Shown: positions 1-6,124 of the stretch, one piece after another
Layout of the letters: each line of letters opens with the position of its first letter
Position numbering within the stretch: the first letter of the stretch is position 1
From: Clostridia bacterium
GTDB taxonomy: Bacteria; Bacillota_A; Clostridia; Oscillospirales; CAG-272
Assembly (NCBI GenBank): GCA_017546745.1
Contig: JAFYRZ010000026.1
Location: 1-6,736, forward strand
Direction: 5' to 3'
DNA length: 6,736 bases
Notes under the pieces: generated by a model
The model's input: the letters and a program-made list of their open reading frames with translations, nothing else
The model's database searches: none
What the model was told of the DNA's origin: nothing
Program-made: the position numbers and the translations under genes

Positions 1-155
1 AATCTATATCCGTCTTTTTTTGTAGAGCGAATTGCTTTATTATCACTTTTTTCCATTGAATCTATAAATTTAAACCCAACTTTAATGATTATAAATGCTA
101 ATAAAGCAAATATTGATATAATGACTATGGCCCCCAATATTAAAATGAATATCAC
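1..155 (-). CDS. Small membrane-anchored protein of unknown function, N-terminal part (cut by window edge)
   Basis: I do not recognise this gene. Read on the minus strand, a GTG codon at 155-153 opens a frame of 51 codons that runs without a stop off the left edge. A good ribosome binding site, AGAGGAG (164-170), lies 8 nt before it, and an in-frame stop lies a little further upstream, so the start is well placed. Residues 2-24 are almost all Ile, Leu, Val, Phe, Ala or Gly, which is a clear membrane segment or uncleaved signal anchor. The part that follows is polar and Lys/Asp-rich (MEKSDNKAIRSTKKDG), probably cytoplasmic. Codons are strongly AT-rich (TTA, ATA, AAA, TTT), unlike the GC-richer genes from 463 on. 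That may reflect a hydrophobic peptide, weak selection or a different origin. A near-consensus promoter at 262-291 points at it. The rest of the protein is outside the window, so no function is claimed. Confidence 0.68.
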   Translation of the reverse strand, partial: MIFILILGAIVIISIFALLAFIIIKVGFKFIDSMEKSDNKAIRSTKKDGYR

Positions 156-261
156 CGTATTTACTCCTCTGTTTTACGCAAGTTGCTTAAAAAAACTACT
201 AAAATAATCTTCTATCTTGTATTGTGAAATATGAGGCAAATTTCCCAAGCATCATACCTAC

Positions 262-291
262 ATTTTACCACAACAGAGCCGTTATTGTCAA
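262..291 (-). promoter_or_regulatory. Sigma-A type promoter for the leftward membrane protein gene
   Basis: On the minus strand there is a perfect -35 box TTGACA (291-286), an 18-nt spacer, and a -10 box TAAAAT (267-262; five of six consensus bases) preceded by TGG, which makes an extended -10. Transcription would begin near 255, leaving a leader of about 100 nt before the GTG at 155. The orientation and position fit the small membrane protein gene. Activity is inferred from sequence only. Confidence 0.62.
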
Positions 292-318
292 GAAGAGCGA
301 CGATATTTGCCTGAGCGT

Positions 319-358
319 CTTTTTATTTTATTTTTTAAATCTTTTTTATTTTATTTTT
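319..358. repeat. Pair of T-rich 18-bp direct repeats, UP-element-like
   Basis: Two copies of the pattern C-T(5/6)-A-TTTT-A-T(5/6) lie at 319-336 and 341-358, 22 bp apart start to start, or about two helical turns. The second copy covers roughly -62 to -45 of the nrdR promoter, where an AT-rich UP element would contact the RNA polymerase alpha subunit. Phased A/T tracts can also bend DNA. Role inferred from position and composition. Confidence 0.45.
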
Positions 359-367
359 CAAAATTCC

Positions 368-396
368 TTTACTTTTTATAAAAACTATGTTATACT
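368..396 (+). promoter_or_regulatory. Promoter of the nrdR-yicC-remA gene train
   Basis: A -35 box TTTACT (368-373; four of six consensus bases) is followed after exactly 17 nt by a -10 box TATACT (391-396; five of six). TGT at 388-390 immediately before it gives the extended -10 TGn motif. The start of transcription would be near 403, leaving a leader of about 60 nt. It is the only good plus-strand promoter I see before nrdR, and the closely spaced genes downstream may all depend on it. Confidence 0.66.
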
Positions 397-409
397 ATAC
401 CAGTATAGT
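394..409. promoter_or_regulatory. 16-bp palindrome over the -10/start region: candidate operator
   Basis: ACTATAC-CA-GTATAGT is a perfect 7+2+7 inverted repeat that overlaps the end of the -10 box and the predicted transcription start, the usual place for a repressor site. A further ACTAT at 384-388 lies exactly 10 bp before the ACTAT at 394-398, suggesting a third half-site on the same DNA face. The NrdR box consensus (acaCwAtATaTwGtgt, from memory) shares the CTATA/TATAG half-sites, but here they are separated by four extra bases. NrdR self-control is therefore possible but not shown. Confidence 0.45.
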
Positions 410-462
410 TATGCGCGTGCATAATATTTTATTATTTATGAAAGAGGCTTCGTAGCTAAAGT

Positions 463-918
463 ATGAGATGTCCTACCTGCAATTCCCCCGATTCCCGCGT
501 TCTTGATTCAAGACCGATTGACGATGGCGCAAGCATAAAGCGCCGCCGCGAATGTCCCGTTTGCCAAAGAAGATTTACGACCTACGAGGTCATAGATACA
601 GTTCCGATCGCGGTTGTAAAGCGTGACGGACGCCGCGAGTTCTTCGATAAGCATAAGCTCACCCTCGGTATCGAGCGCGCCTGCCAGAAGCGTAACGTTG
701 ACGCATCGCAGATCGCAAGCTCTATTGAGACCGAGCTTCAGAACTCGATAGTTACCGAGATATCCTCCGAGAAGATCGGCGAGATGGTTCTTTCCCGACT
801 TAAGGAGTGCGATATCGTTTCCTACATACGCTTTGCGTCGGTATACCGTGAGTTCCGCGATATAGATTCCTTTATGCAGGAGATAAAAAATCTTAATAAG
901 CAGGATAAGAAAAAATGA
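463..918 (+). CDS. nrdR: Transcriptional repressor NrdR
   Basis: NrdR is a cytoplasmic zinc-ribbon/ATP-cone repressor that binds operators before ribonucleotide reductase genes and senses ATP/dATP levels. The 151-residue length is typical. The zinc ribbon is complete: Cys3, Cys6, Cys31 and Cys34, with the family signatures MRCPTC at the start and RRREC...RRFTTYE at 27-42. An ATP-cone domain follows at about 49-139, beginning with VVKRDGRREFF. The start is fixed by MRCP, which opens NrdR proteins. The only ribosome binding site, AGAGG at 443-447, is unusually far away (15 nt). The stop overlaps the yicC start by 4 bp (ATGA), so the two are probably translationally coupled. No ribonucleotide reductase gene is in the window, so the targets lie elsewhere. 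A palindrome over its own promoter may be its operator or that of another regulator. Confidence 0.97.
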   Translation: MRCPTCNSPDSRVLDSRPIDDGASIKRRRECPVCQRRFTTYEVIDTVPIAVVKRDGRREFFDKHKLTLGIERACQKRNVDASQIASSIETELQNSIVTEISSEKIGEMVLSRLKECDIVSYIRFASVYREFRDIDSFMQEIKNLNKQDKKK

Positions 919-1802
919 TCAAGAGCATGACCGCCTTCGGCAGAGCAAAGCGCGAGGGTGAGAAAAAGAGCATTACCGTCGAGATCAAGAGCGTAAACTC
1001 CCGCTTCTTCGACTGTAACGTAAAGATACCGAGAGCATACGTTTTCCTCGAGGAGAGGATAAAGAGCTACATACAGAAGAATGCCGTTGCAAGAGCAAAG
1101 GTAGACGTTTACGTGACCGTAGACCGCCACACCTCCGAGGCAGGCGCTGTAAAGCTTGACGCAGGGTATGCAGAGAGCTACGTTAAGGCGCTTTACGAGT
1201 TGCGTGACAGCTTCTCCTTGCCCGACGATATATCCGTTATGACGGTTGCAAGAAACTCCGATATCTTCACTCACGAGCGCTCCGAGGAGGACCTTGAAGC
1301 AGAGTGGGAGGTTATGAAGGAGGTTCTTGACGAGGCTATTGCAGGCTACGACGCTATGCGCTCCGAGGAGGGTCGCAAGGCGTGGGAGGACGTTTGCGGA
1401 AAGATCGAAAGAGTACGCGCACTTTCCGATGAGGTCGAGAGGATCTCTCACGAGGACACCGTCGGTTATCGCGACAAGCTCGAGGCAAGGCTTCGCCAGA
1501 TACTTTCCGATAATTCGGTAGCGGTTGACGAAAACCGCCTGCTTACCGAGTGTGCCGTTTGGGCGGACAAGATCGCGATAGACGAGGAGCTTGTAAGGCT
1601 TCGCTCGCATTTCGGTGCGTTTTACGATATCGGCGCTCTTAAGGAGCCCTCGGGCAGAAAGCTCGACTTCCTTATGCAGGAGCTTAATCGCGAGACAAAT
1701 ACCATCGGCTCAAAGGCAAATAACGCGCGTATAGCAAGGATCGTCGTTGATATGAAGGGCGAGCTTGAAAAGATACGCGAGCAGGTTCAGAATATGGAAT
1801 AA
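915..1802 (+). CDS. yicC: YicC/YloC-family endoribonuclease
   Basis: This 295-residue protein belongs to the YicC/YloC family. Members from E. coli and B. subtilis have been reported as endoribonucleases, with a role in RNA turnover and stress survival. The N-terminal YicC domain (about 1-155) opens with the signature [11 protein letters not shown] and continues with [12 protein letters not shown]. The C-terminal DUF1732 domain shows the conserved [20 protein letters not shown] stretch from residue 209, the block [14 protein letters not shown]...NTIGSKA at 247-268, and the usual ending [10 protein letters not shown]. The middle (about 155-205) is Glu/Arg-rich and probably helical. Its ATG overlaps the nrdR stop, and AGGA at 902-905 can serve as ribosome binding site. 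The neighbour remA, 16 bp downstream, is its common partner in Bacillota. The RNA substrate in this organism cannot be inferred. A long open frame on the opposite strand (822-1610) is a shadow. Confidence 0.94.
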   Translation: MIKSMTAFGRAKREGEKKSITVEIKSVNSRFFDCNVKIPRAYVFLEERIKSYIQKNAVARAKVDVYVTVDRHTSEAGAVKLDAGYAESYVKALYELRDSFSLPDDISVMTVARNSDIFTHERSEEDLEAEWEVMKEVLDEAIAGYDAMRSEEGRKAWEDVCGKIERVRALSDEVERISHEDTVGYRDKLEARLRQILSDNSVAVDENRLLTECAVWADKIAIDEELVRLRSHFGAFYDIGALKEPSGRKLDFLMQELNRETNTIGSKANNARIARIVVDMKGELEKIREQVQNME

Positions 1803-1807
1803 TTCCG

Positions 1808-1813
1808 AAGGAG
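1808..1813 (+). promoter_or_regulatory. Ribosome binding site that sets the remA start
   Basis: AAGGAG lies 5 nt before ATG 1819. The open frame continues upstream to an ATG at 1765, but that stretch lies inside yicC and has no matching site. The RemA family begins at the 1819 methionine. Confidence 0.85.
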
Positions 1814-1818
1814 ACAGA

Positions 1819-2091
1819 ATGAAATTCTTAAATATAGGATTTGGAAACCTCGTTTCGGTTGACAGAATAATATCGATCGCCTCTCCCGATTCCGCTCCCA
1901 TAAAGCGCCTTGTGCAGGACGCCAAGGAGGAAAATCGCGTGATAGACGCATCCTGCGGCAGACGTACCCGCGCGGTGATAGTTACCGACTCGGACCACGT
2001 TATCCTTTCCGCGATACAGACCGAAACCATAGCGAACAGACTCACCACGGGTGAGGTCGGAGATGATACCGACGAAGAAAACGAAGAATAA
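1819..2091 (+). CDS. remA: RemA-like DNA-binding regulator (DUF370)
   Basis: This 90-residue protein belongs to the RemA/DUF370 family. RemA (YlzA) of B. subtilis is a DNA-binding activator of biofilm matrix and osmoprotection genes, and it forms ring-like oligomers. The start [20 protein letters not shown] and the motifs [11 protein letters not shown] (25-35), GRRTRAVI (47-54) and DSDHVILSA (57-65) match the family closely; the arginines of the GRRTR loop belong to the DNA-binding surface described for the family. The last 12 or so residues are an acidic tail ([10 protein letters not shown]). The longer frame from 1765 would add 18 residues overlapping yicC and is rejected. The yicC-remA pair is usual in Bacillota, but gmk, which normally follows remA, is missing. 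Outside Bacillus the regulon of this protein is largely unknown, so its targets here are not predicted. Confidence 0.95.
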   Translation: MKFLNIGFGNLVSVDRIISIASPDSAPIKRLVQDAKEENRVIDASCGRRTRAVIVTDSDHVILSAIQTETIANRLTTGEVGDDTDEENEE

Positions 2092-2114
2092 TTTAGAAAA
2101 CGGAGATATATAAA

Positions 2115-2381
2115 ATGATTTATCCTACCATTGACCAGCTTACCAAGGGAGAGTTTAACCGCTACGAGCTTGTTATCGGCGTAGCAAAGTGCGCGCGCAT
2201 CGTTACCGACGAGTACGTTGAGATGAGAGCAAAGGCACAGAAGATGATCGATAACCATGAGACCGATAAGACTCTCGCTGCTCTTATCGACCCCGAGTAC
2301 AAGGATAAGAAGGCGGTTACCATCGCTATCGGCAAGCTTAACGAGGGACGCTTCACCATGTCCCACACCGACGAGGAATAA
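2115..2381 (+). CDS. rpoZ: DNA-directed RNA polymerase omega subunit
   Basis: Omega is the small RNA polymerase subunit that holds the beta-prime C terminus and helps core assembly. The protein has 88 residues, within the usual range for the family. The N-terminal part MIYPTIDQL is followed by NRYELVIGVAKCARIV (about 15-30), the conserved helix that contacts beta-prime, and later by KKAVTIAIGKLNEGRF (about 64-79), the equivalent of the family's 'KPV..A..EI..G' segment. Cys26 stands where many omegas have Arg. The ATG is preceded by GGAG (2102-2105) at 9 nt. It lies 23 bp after remA, where gmk would normally be found, and 72 bp before priA, where many relatives carry coaBC. Confidence 0.9.
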   Translation: MIYPTIDQLTKGEFNRYELVIGVAKCARIVTDEYVEMRAKAQKMIDNHETDKTLAALIDPEYKDKKAVTIAIGKLNEGRFTMSHTDEE

Positions 2382-2393
2382 TTTTTCCCGTTT

Positions 2394-2414
2394 TTGAAAG
2401 GGCTATCCTTTCAA
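2394..2414 (+). other. RNA hairpin in the rpoZ-priA spacer
   Basis: TTGAAAGG (2394-2401) and CCTTTCAA (2407-2414) form a perfect 8-bp stem with the 5-nt loop GCTAT. It begins 12 bp after the rpoZ stop and ends 26 nt before the priA ribosome binding site. No T-run follows on either strand, so it is not a classical intrinsic terminator. It could stabilise or process the mRNA 3' end of rpoZ, or be chance. Confidence 0.5.
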
Positions 2415-2440
2415 GCTCACACAAATCTTACCCGAAAGGA

Positions 2441-2446
2441 AAGGAG
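2441..2446 (+). promoter_or_regulatory. Ribosome binding site that sets the priA start
   Basis: AAGGAG, inside the purine run GAAAGGAAAGGAG, lies 7 nt before ATG 2454. The open frame extends back to a TTG at 2394, but that TTG is the first arm of a hairpin, has no ribosome binding site, and would add 20 residues (KGLSFQAHTNLTRKERSG...) absent from the family. Confidence 0.88.
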
Positions 2447-2453
2447 CGGTCGT

Positions 2454-4688
2454 ATGTATTGCGAAATATATATTTTTGACGTTCCTCATAATCTTGACCG
2501 TCCTTTTGATTACTCCACCGAGAGGGAGATACCCGTTGGTAGCGTAGTCAGAGTGCCTTTCGGAAAAAAAGACAGTCTGCGCTACGGTGTCGTAACGAAA
2601 TGCAAGGAGTGCGCGGACACGGAATATGCAAAGCCCGTGCATTCGGTCATCGACCGCCTCACACTTTCCGAGGAAATGCTCGGGCTGTGCTTCTTTATGC
2701 GTGAGTATACGCTCTGCACCTTTGGTGAGGCGGCGCGCTCGATACTCCCCTCGGGAGTCCTCGGCGGCGCTGTTAAATACCGTAAAACGATCTCGCTTTC
2801 GGTAACGAAAGAGGAGGCGGAGGAAGTCCTTGCCGCACAAGGCAGGGCAGGCATCAAGAGCGAAGGACAGAGGTATATTTTAAGACGCCTCCTTGAGCTT
2901 TCCACGATAGACTACGACCTTATCCGCGAGGATAATGCGATAACACCTGCGCACATAAGCGCGCTCGTTAAGCGCGGCTTGGTCGAGATAACGCTTGAAG
3001 AAAGCATAAGAAACCCATACACTAAATATTCGCGCGAGAGGGACACCTCCCCGATAGAGCTTACCGAGGTGCAAAATAGCGCATACGGCTCGCTTTTAGA
3101 GCTTTACCTTGAGGACGCGCCCCGCGCCGCACTTCTTTTCGGAGTTACAGGCAGCGGAAAGACCAAGGTAATGATGAAGCTTATGGACAGGGTGGTAAAG
3201 GACGGCAAGACGGTCATTCTCCTTGTCCCCGAGATCGCTCTTACGCCGCAGACGGTCGGCATATTCTGTAAAAGATACGGTGAGCGCGTTGCGGTCGTGC
3301 ATTCGGCTCTTTCCGAGGGAGAGAGGTCGGACGCCTGGCGCAGGATAGAGCGGGGTGAGGTCGATATCGTTATCGGTACTCGCTCGGCGATCTTCGCGCC
3401 CATAAAAAATATCGGACTAATCGTCATAGACGAGGAGCACGAGCATACCTACAAGTCCGAGCAAAGCCCGAAATATCACGCGCGCGACGTAGCCGCGTAC
3501 AGAGCGGGCAAGCATAACGTACTAATGCTTCTTGCCTCGGCAACCCCATCGCTTGAAAGCTTTTACAAGGCAAAGAGCGGAAAATACACCCTCGTACCGA
3601 TGCGAGAGCGCTACGGCGGCTTTAGGCTCCCCGACGCGGTCATCGTCGATATGCGCGAGGAGCTAAAAAGCGGAAACGCGACCCCCATCAGTAAGCGCCT
3701 TTACGACGAGCTTTCGGCAGTTTACGACAGAGAGGAGCAGGCGATCCTCTTTCTCAACAGGCGCGGCTACTCCTCGCAGATCAGCTGTAAAGCGTGCGGT
3801 GAGGTAATAAGCTGTCCACGCTGCTCTGTGTCCCTGACCTATCACTCGGGCGCTGACGGCGGCAGGCTTCTTTGCCACCTTTGCGGATATACCGAAAGAG
3901 TGCCGAAAAGATGTCCGGCGTGCGATGCTGATAAGCTTTCATTCCTCGGCTTCGGAACGCAGAAGCTTGAGGGTGAAATAGGAAAATATCTTCCCGATAT
4001 GCCTCTTATGCGTATGGACGCAGATACCACCACTCATAAGCTTGCCTACGATAAAATGCTCGAGGACTTCCGCGCAGGTAAGGCGGATATACTGATCGGT
4101 ACGCAGATGGTCGCAAAGGGGCACGATTTCCCAAGAGTAACCCTCGTTGGCGCGGCCCTTGCGGACACATCGCTCTTTTTAAGCGACTTTCGCGCAAGTG
4201 AGCGTACCTTCTCGCTCTTGACTCAGGTCATTGGCAGGGCAGGGCGCGCAAAGGACGGCGGTGTTGCAGTGATACAGACATATGCGCCGCATAACGAGGT
4301 AATAAGACTTGCCTGTACGCAGGATTATGAGAAATTCTACGAGGGCGAGATAGCCGTAAGGCGCGAGCTTTCATACCCTCCGTTTTGCGATATAGCAACG
4401 CTTCTTCTCACCTCGGAAAGGGAGGACAAGCTTGCCGAGGCGGCAGAGGAGCTTTCAAGATCAATAAAAGCAAGGCTCGAGGGAGAATACGCTCACCTGC
4501 CCTTTATCGTATACGGCCCGTTTGAGGCGGATATATATAAGGTAAATGAAAAATTCAGAATGAAAATGGTTCTTAAATGCAGGCTTAACAAGGAATCCCG
4601 CGCGTTTTTCCGCGAGATAATGAGCGAGGTTGGTGACAACAGATACGTCACCCTCGCGATAGATTTTAACCCCCTTGGCGGCTCGTGA
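2454..4688 (+). CDS. priA: Primosomal replication restart helicase PriA
   Basis: PriA is the 3'-5' DNA helicase that recognises stalled forks and reloads the replicative helicase. This version has 744 residues and is complete. An N-terminal fork-binding domain begins CEIYIFDVPHNLDRPFDY. Helicase lobe 1 carries the Walker A GVTGSGKT (230-237) and the Walker B DEEH (326-329). The zinc module has all eight cysteines at 445, 448, 454, 457, 474, 477, 487 and 490, in four CxxC pairs. Lobe 2 holds GTQMVAKGHDF (549-559) and the motif VI stretch QVIGRAGR (591-598), followed by the C-terminal domain starting around the SYPPFCD motif. A small departure is GTQKLEGE where many PriA have GTERVEEE. All key residues look intact. 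def follows 23 bp later, the usual order. No other restart protein is in the window. Confidence 0.97.
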   Translation: MYCEIYIFDVPHNLDRPFDYSTEREIPVGSVVRVPFGKKDSLRYGVVTKCKECADTEYAKPVHSVIDRLTLSEEMLGLCFFMREYTLCTFGEAARSILPSGVLGGAVKYRKTISLSVTKEEAEEVLAAQGRAGIKSEGQRYILRRLLELSTIDYDLIREDNAITPAHISALVKRGLVEITLEESIRNPYTKYSRERDTSPIELTEVQNSAYGSLLELYLEDAPRAALLFGVTGSGKTKVMMKLMDRVVKDGKTVILLVPEIALTPQTVGIFCKRYGERVAVVHSALSEGERSDAWRRIERGEVDIVIGTRSAIFAPIKNIGLIVIDEEHEHTYKSEQSPKYHARDVAAYRAGKHNVLMLLASATPSLESFYKAKSGKYTLVPMRERYGGFRLPDAVIVDMREELKSGNATPISKRLYDELSAVYDREEQAILFLNRRGYSSQISCKACGEVISCPRCSVSLTYHSGADGGRLLCHLCGYTERVPKRCPACDADKLSFLGFGTQKLEGEIGKYLPDMPLMRMDADTTTHKLAYDKMLEDFRAGKADILIGTQMVAKGHDFPRVTLVGAALADTSLFLSDFRASERTFSLLTQVIGRAGRAKDGGVAVIQTYAPHNEVIRLACTQDYEKFYEGEIAVRRELSYPPFCDIATLLLTSEREDKLAEAAEELSRSIKARLEGEYAHLPFIVYGPFEADIYKVNEKFRMKMVLKCRLNKESRAFFREIMSEVGDNRYVTLAIDFNPLGGS

Positions 4689-4711
4689 TTTAAGAAGGAA
4701 AGGAAATAAAA

Positions 4712-5182
4712 ATGGCAGTTTTAAAGATTATAAAGTTCGGTGATCCCATGCTTAGAAAGGTTTCCCGTCCGATAGAGGAGATCACCCCGAGAATATGCAC
4801 TCTTATTGACGATATGATAGATACCATGCGTGCCGCGGGCGGATGCGGACTTGCCGCGGTGCAGGTCGGTGTTCTTCGCCGCGTTGTCGTTATCGAGATA
4901 GAGGACGGCAAGGTCTACGAGCTTATCAATCCCAAGATAGTAGCATATGCAGGAGAGCAAGAGGAGAACGAGGGCTGCCTTTCCAACCCCGGCGAGTACG
5001 GAATCACGAAAAGACCGAGAGCCGTTACCGTAAGGGCGACCGATAGGCACGGTAATGAGTTTGAGCTTAACGGCACCGACCTTCTCGCAAGAGCTATCTG
5101 CCACGAGTGCGATCACCTTGACGGCAAGCTCTACACCGACGTGCAGATACGCCCTCTTTCCGAAAAGGAGCTTCGCAGATGA
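4712..5182 (+). CDS. def: Peptide deformylase
   Basis: Def removes the formyl group from the N-terminal methionine of new proteins at the ribosome exit, using a bound divalent metal (usually Fe2+). The 156-residue protein shows the three family motifs: GCGLAAVQ at 44-51 (commonly GxGLAAPQ, so Val replaces Pro), EGCLS at 87-91 with metal ligand Cys89, and HECDH at 131-135 with ligands His131 and His135 and catalytic Glu132. EGCLS and the short C terminus place it with type I-like enzymes. Purine runs AAGGA (4695-4699) and AAGGAA (4700-4705) supply the ribosome binding site, the second 6 nt from the ATG. The stop overlaps the fmt start by 4 bp (ATGA), which suggests coupled production of the enzymes that remove and add the formyl group. 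Confidence 0.96.
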   Translation: MAVLKIIKFGDPMLRKVSRPIEEITPRICTLIDDMIDTMRAAGGCGLAAVQVGVLRRVVVIEIEDGKVYELINPKIVAYAGEQEENEGCLSNPGEYGITKRPRAVTVRATDRHGNEFELNGTDLLARAICHECDHLDGKLYTDVQIRPLSEKELRR

Positions 5183-6111
5183 GGATAATGTTTCTCGGCA
5201 CGCCCGAGATATCGGCTATCTGCCTTGATAGGCTTCTTGCGGACGGGCACAACGTGGTTGCCGTGGTTACAGGCGAGGATAAGCCGCGCGGCAGGGGCAA
5301 CGTAATGACCCCAACCGCAACAAAGGCGCTCGCTCTCGAGAAGGGAATACCCACCTATACGCCCAAAACCCTGCGCGACGGCGCTTTTATGGATATATTA
5401 AACGAGGTCAAGCCCGACCTTCTTGCGGTCGTGGCATACGGAAAGATACTCCCCTCTGCGGTGCTGGATTTTCCCAAGTACGGCTGTATAAACGCCCACG
5501 TATCTCTCCTTCCCAAGTACCGCGGTGCGGCACCTATGCAAAGGGCGATCATCGACGGCGAGAGTGTTACCGGCGTAACCATAATGCAGATGGACGTAGG
5601 GCTTGATACCGGCGATATTATAGAGCAGGAGGAGTTTGCTATTCTTCCCGACTACGACTTTGAGGCGGTGCACGATAAGTCGGCAGAGGTTGGCGGCAGA
5701 CTCTTGTCAAAGGTAATAAGAGATATTGAGGCAGGAGTAGCAAAAAGAGTAAAGCAGGACGACACCCTCGCTACCTACGCTGCAAAGATAGAAAAGGAAG
5801 ATTGTAAAGTAGACTTTACAAAATCTGCAAAAATAATAGATTTTCAGATAAGAGGTGTAACACCTATCCCCGGCGCATTCGCTTATCTTAACGGTAAGAT
5901 GATAAAGATATGCCGCGCCACCGTAGATAGCGGTAAGGGTGAGGCAGGTAAGGTAATAAGCCTTGACGGCATTGGTGAGGGCGGCATCGTCGTTGCCTGC
6001 GGTGAGGGCGCAATTAAGATCACACGTATTAAGCCCGAGGGCAAGGGCGTTATGAGCGCGGGTGACTTTATCCGCGGAAGAAAGATCGCGGAAAACGACA
6101 GATTTGAGTAA
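5179..6111 (+). CDS. fmt: Methionyl-tRNA formyltransferase
   Basis: Fmt transfers a formyl group from 10-formyl-tetrahydrofolate to Met-tRNAfMet for translation start. The 310-residue length is typical. The N-terminal Rossmann-like domain (about 1-205) contains MRIMFLGTPEISA, the catalytic Asn105 and His107 in NAHVSLLP, the SLLPKYRGAAP loop (109-119) and catalytic Asp143 in MDVGLDTGDI; these sit three positions before E. coli Asn108, His110 and Asp146. The C-terminal OB-like tRNA-binding domain starts near 208 and includes TPIPGAFAYLNGKMIKI, with Ile where many have Trp. AGGAG at 5166-5170, inside def, lies 8 nt before the ATG. The stretch at about 5700-5870, at the domain junction, is locally more AT-rich in codon use and holds a 20-bp palindrome. 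Nothing suggests the gene is broken. Confidence 0.97.
   Translation: MRIMFLGTPEISAICLDRLLADGHNVVAVVTGEDKPRGRGNVMTPTATKALALEKGIPTYTPKTLRDGAFMDILNEVKPDLLAVVAYGKILPSAVLDFPKYGCINAHVSLLPKYRGAAPMQRAIIDGESVTGVTIMQMDVGLDTGDIIEQEEFAILPDYDFEAVHDKSAEVGGRLLSKVIRDIEAGVAKRVKQDDTLATYAAKIEKEDCKVDFTKSAKIIDFQIRGVTPIPGAFAYLNGKMIKICRATVDSGKGEAGKVISLDGIGEGGIVVACGEGAIKITRIKPEGKGVMSAGDFIRGRKIAENDRFE
5802..5821. repeat. 20-bp palindrome inside fmt
   Basis: TTGTAAAGT-AG-ACTTTACAA is a perfect inverted repeat with 9-bp arms and a 2-bp centre. It encodes fmt residues 208-215, at the junction of the two domains. It could form an RNA stem of 8 bp with a UAGA loop or be a protein-binding site. No T-run follows, so it is not a terminator. 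It may be a chance product of AT-rich codons. Confidence 0.55.
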
Positions 6112-6116
6112 GGAGG
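6111..6116 (+). promoter_or_regulatory. Ribosome binding site that sets the GTG start of rsmB
   Basis: A perfect AGGAGG, whose first base is the last base of the fmt stop codon, lies 8 nt before GTG 6125. No ATG occurs at suitable spacing. A second in-frame GTG at 6131 is 14 nt away and less likely. Confidence 0.85.
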
Positions 6117-6124
6117 TGCGCTGA

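Larger units (their letters stand above)
156..462. other. Divergent intergenic control region
   Basis: This 307-bp AT-rich spacer separates the minus-strand membrane protein gene from nrdR. It holds one promoter for each direction, two T-rich direct repeats, a palindrome over the nrdR promoter, and both leaders (about 100 nt towards the left gene, about 60 nt towards nrdR). A plus-strand open frame at 224-424 is rejected because it has no ribosome binding site, ends in a low-complexity Phe/Leu run made by T-tracts, and covers both promoters. I see no tRNA, riboswitch or convincing terminator here. Confidence 0.7.

Noticed and set aside
201..228. Second minus-strand promoter (TTCACA, 16 nt, TATTTT)
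   Set aside because: Both boxes match the consensus less well than the promoter at 262-291, and the spacer is short; it could be a weak secondary promoter but is not needed.
201..255. Short 18-codon upstream frame in the leader of the left gene
   Set aside because: It starts at the predicted transcription start, has no ribosome binding site, and shows no attenuator-like codon run or paired stems.
299..336. Possible terminator: GACG/CGTC (299-302, 316-319) followed by T-runs
   Set aside because: The stem is only 4 bp with a 13-nt loop, and there is no plus-strand gene upstream for it to terminate.
224..424. Plus-strand open frame of 66 codons in the intergenic region
   Set aside because: It has no ribosome binding site, covers both divergent promoters, and its Phe/Leu-rich end is a product of the T-tracts.
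822..1610. 262-codon open frame on the minus strand opposite nrdR and yicC
   Set aside because: It lies opposite two well-supported genes, shows no family signature or ribosome binding site, and is explained by the codon bias of yicC.
1765..1818. Longer start for remA
   Set aside because: It would overlap the yicC end, lacks a ribosome binding site, and the family begins at the methionine encoded at 1819, which has AAGGAG at 5 nt.
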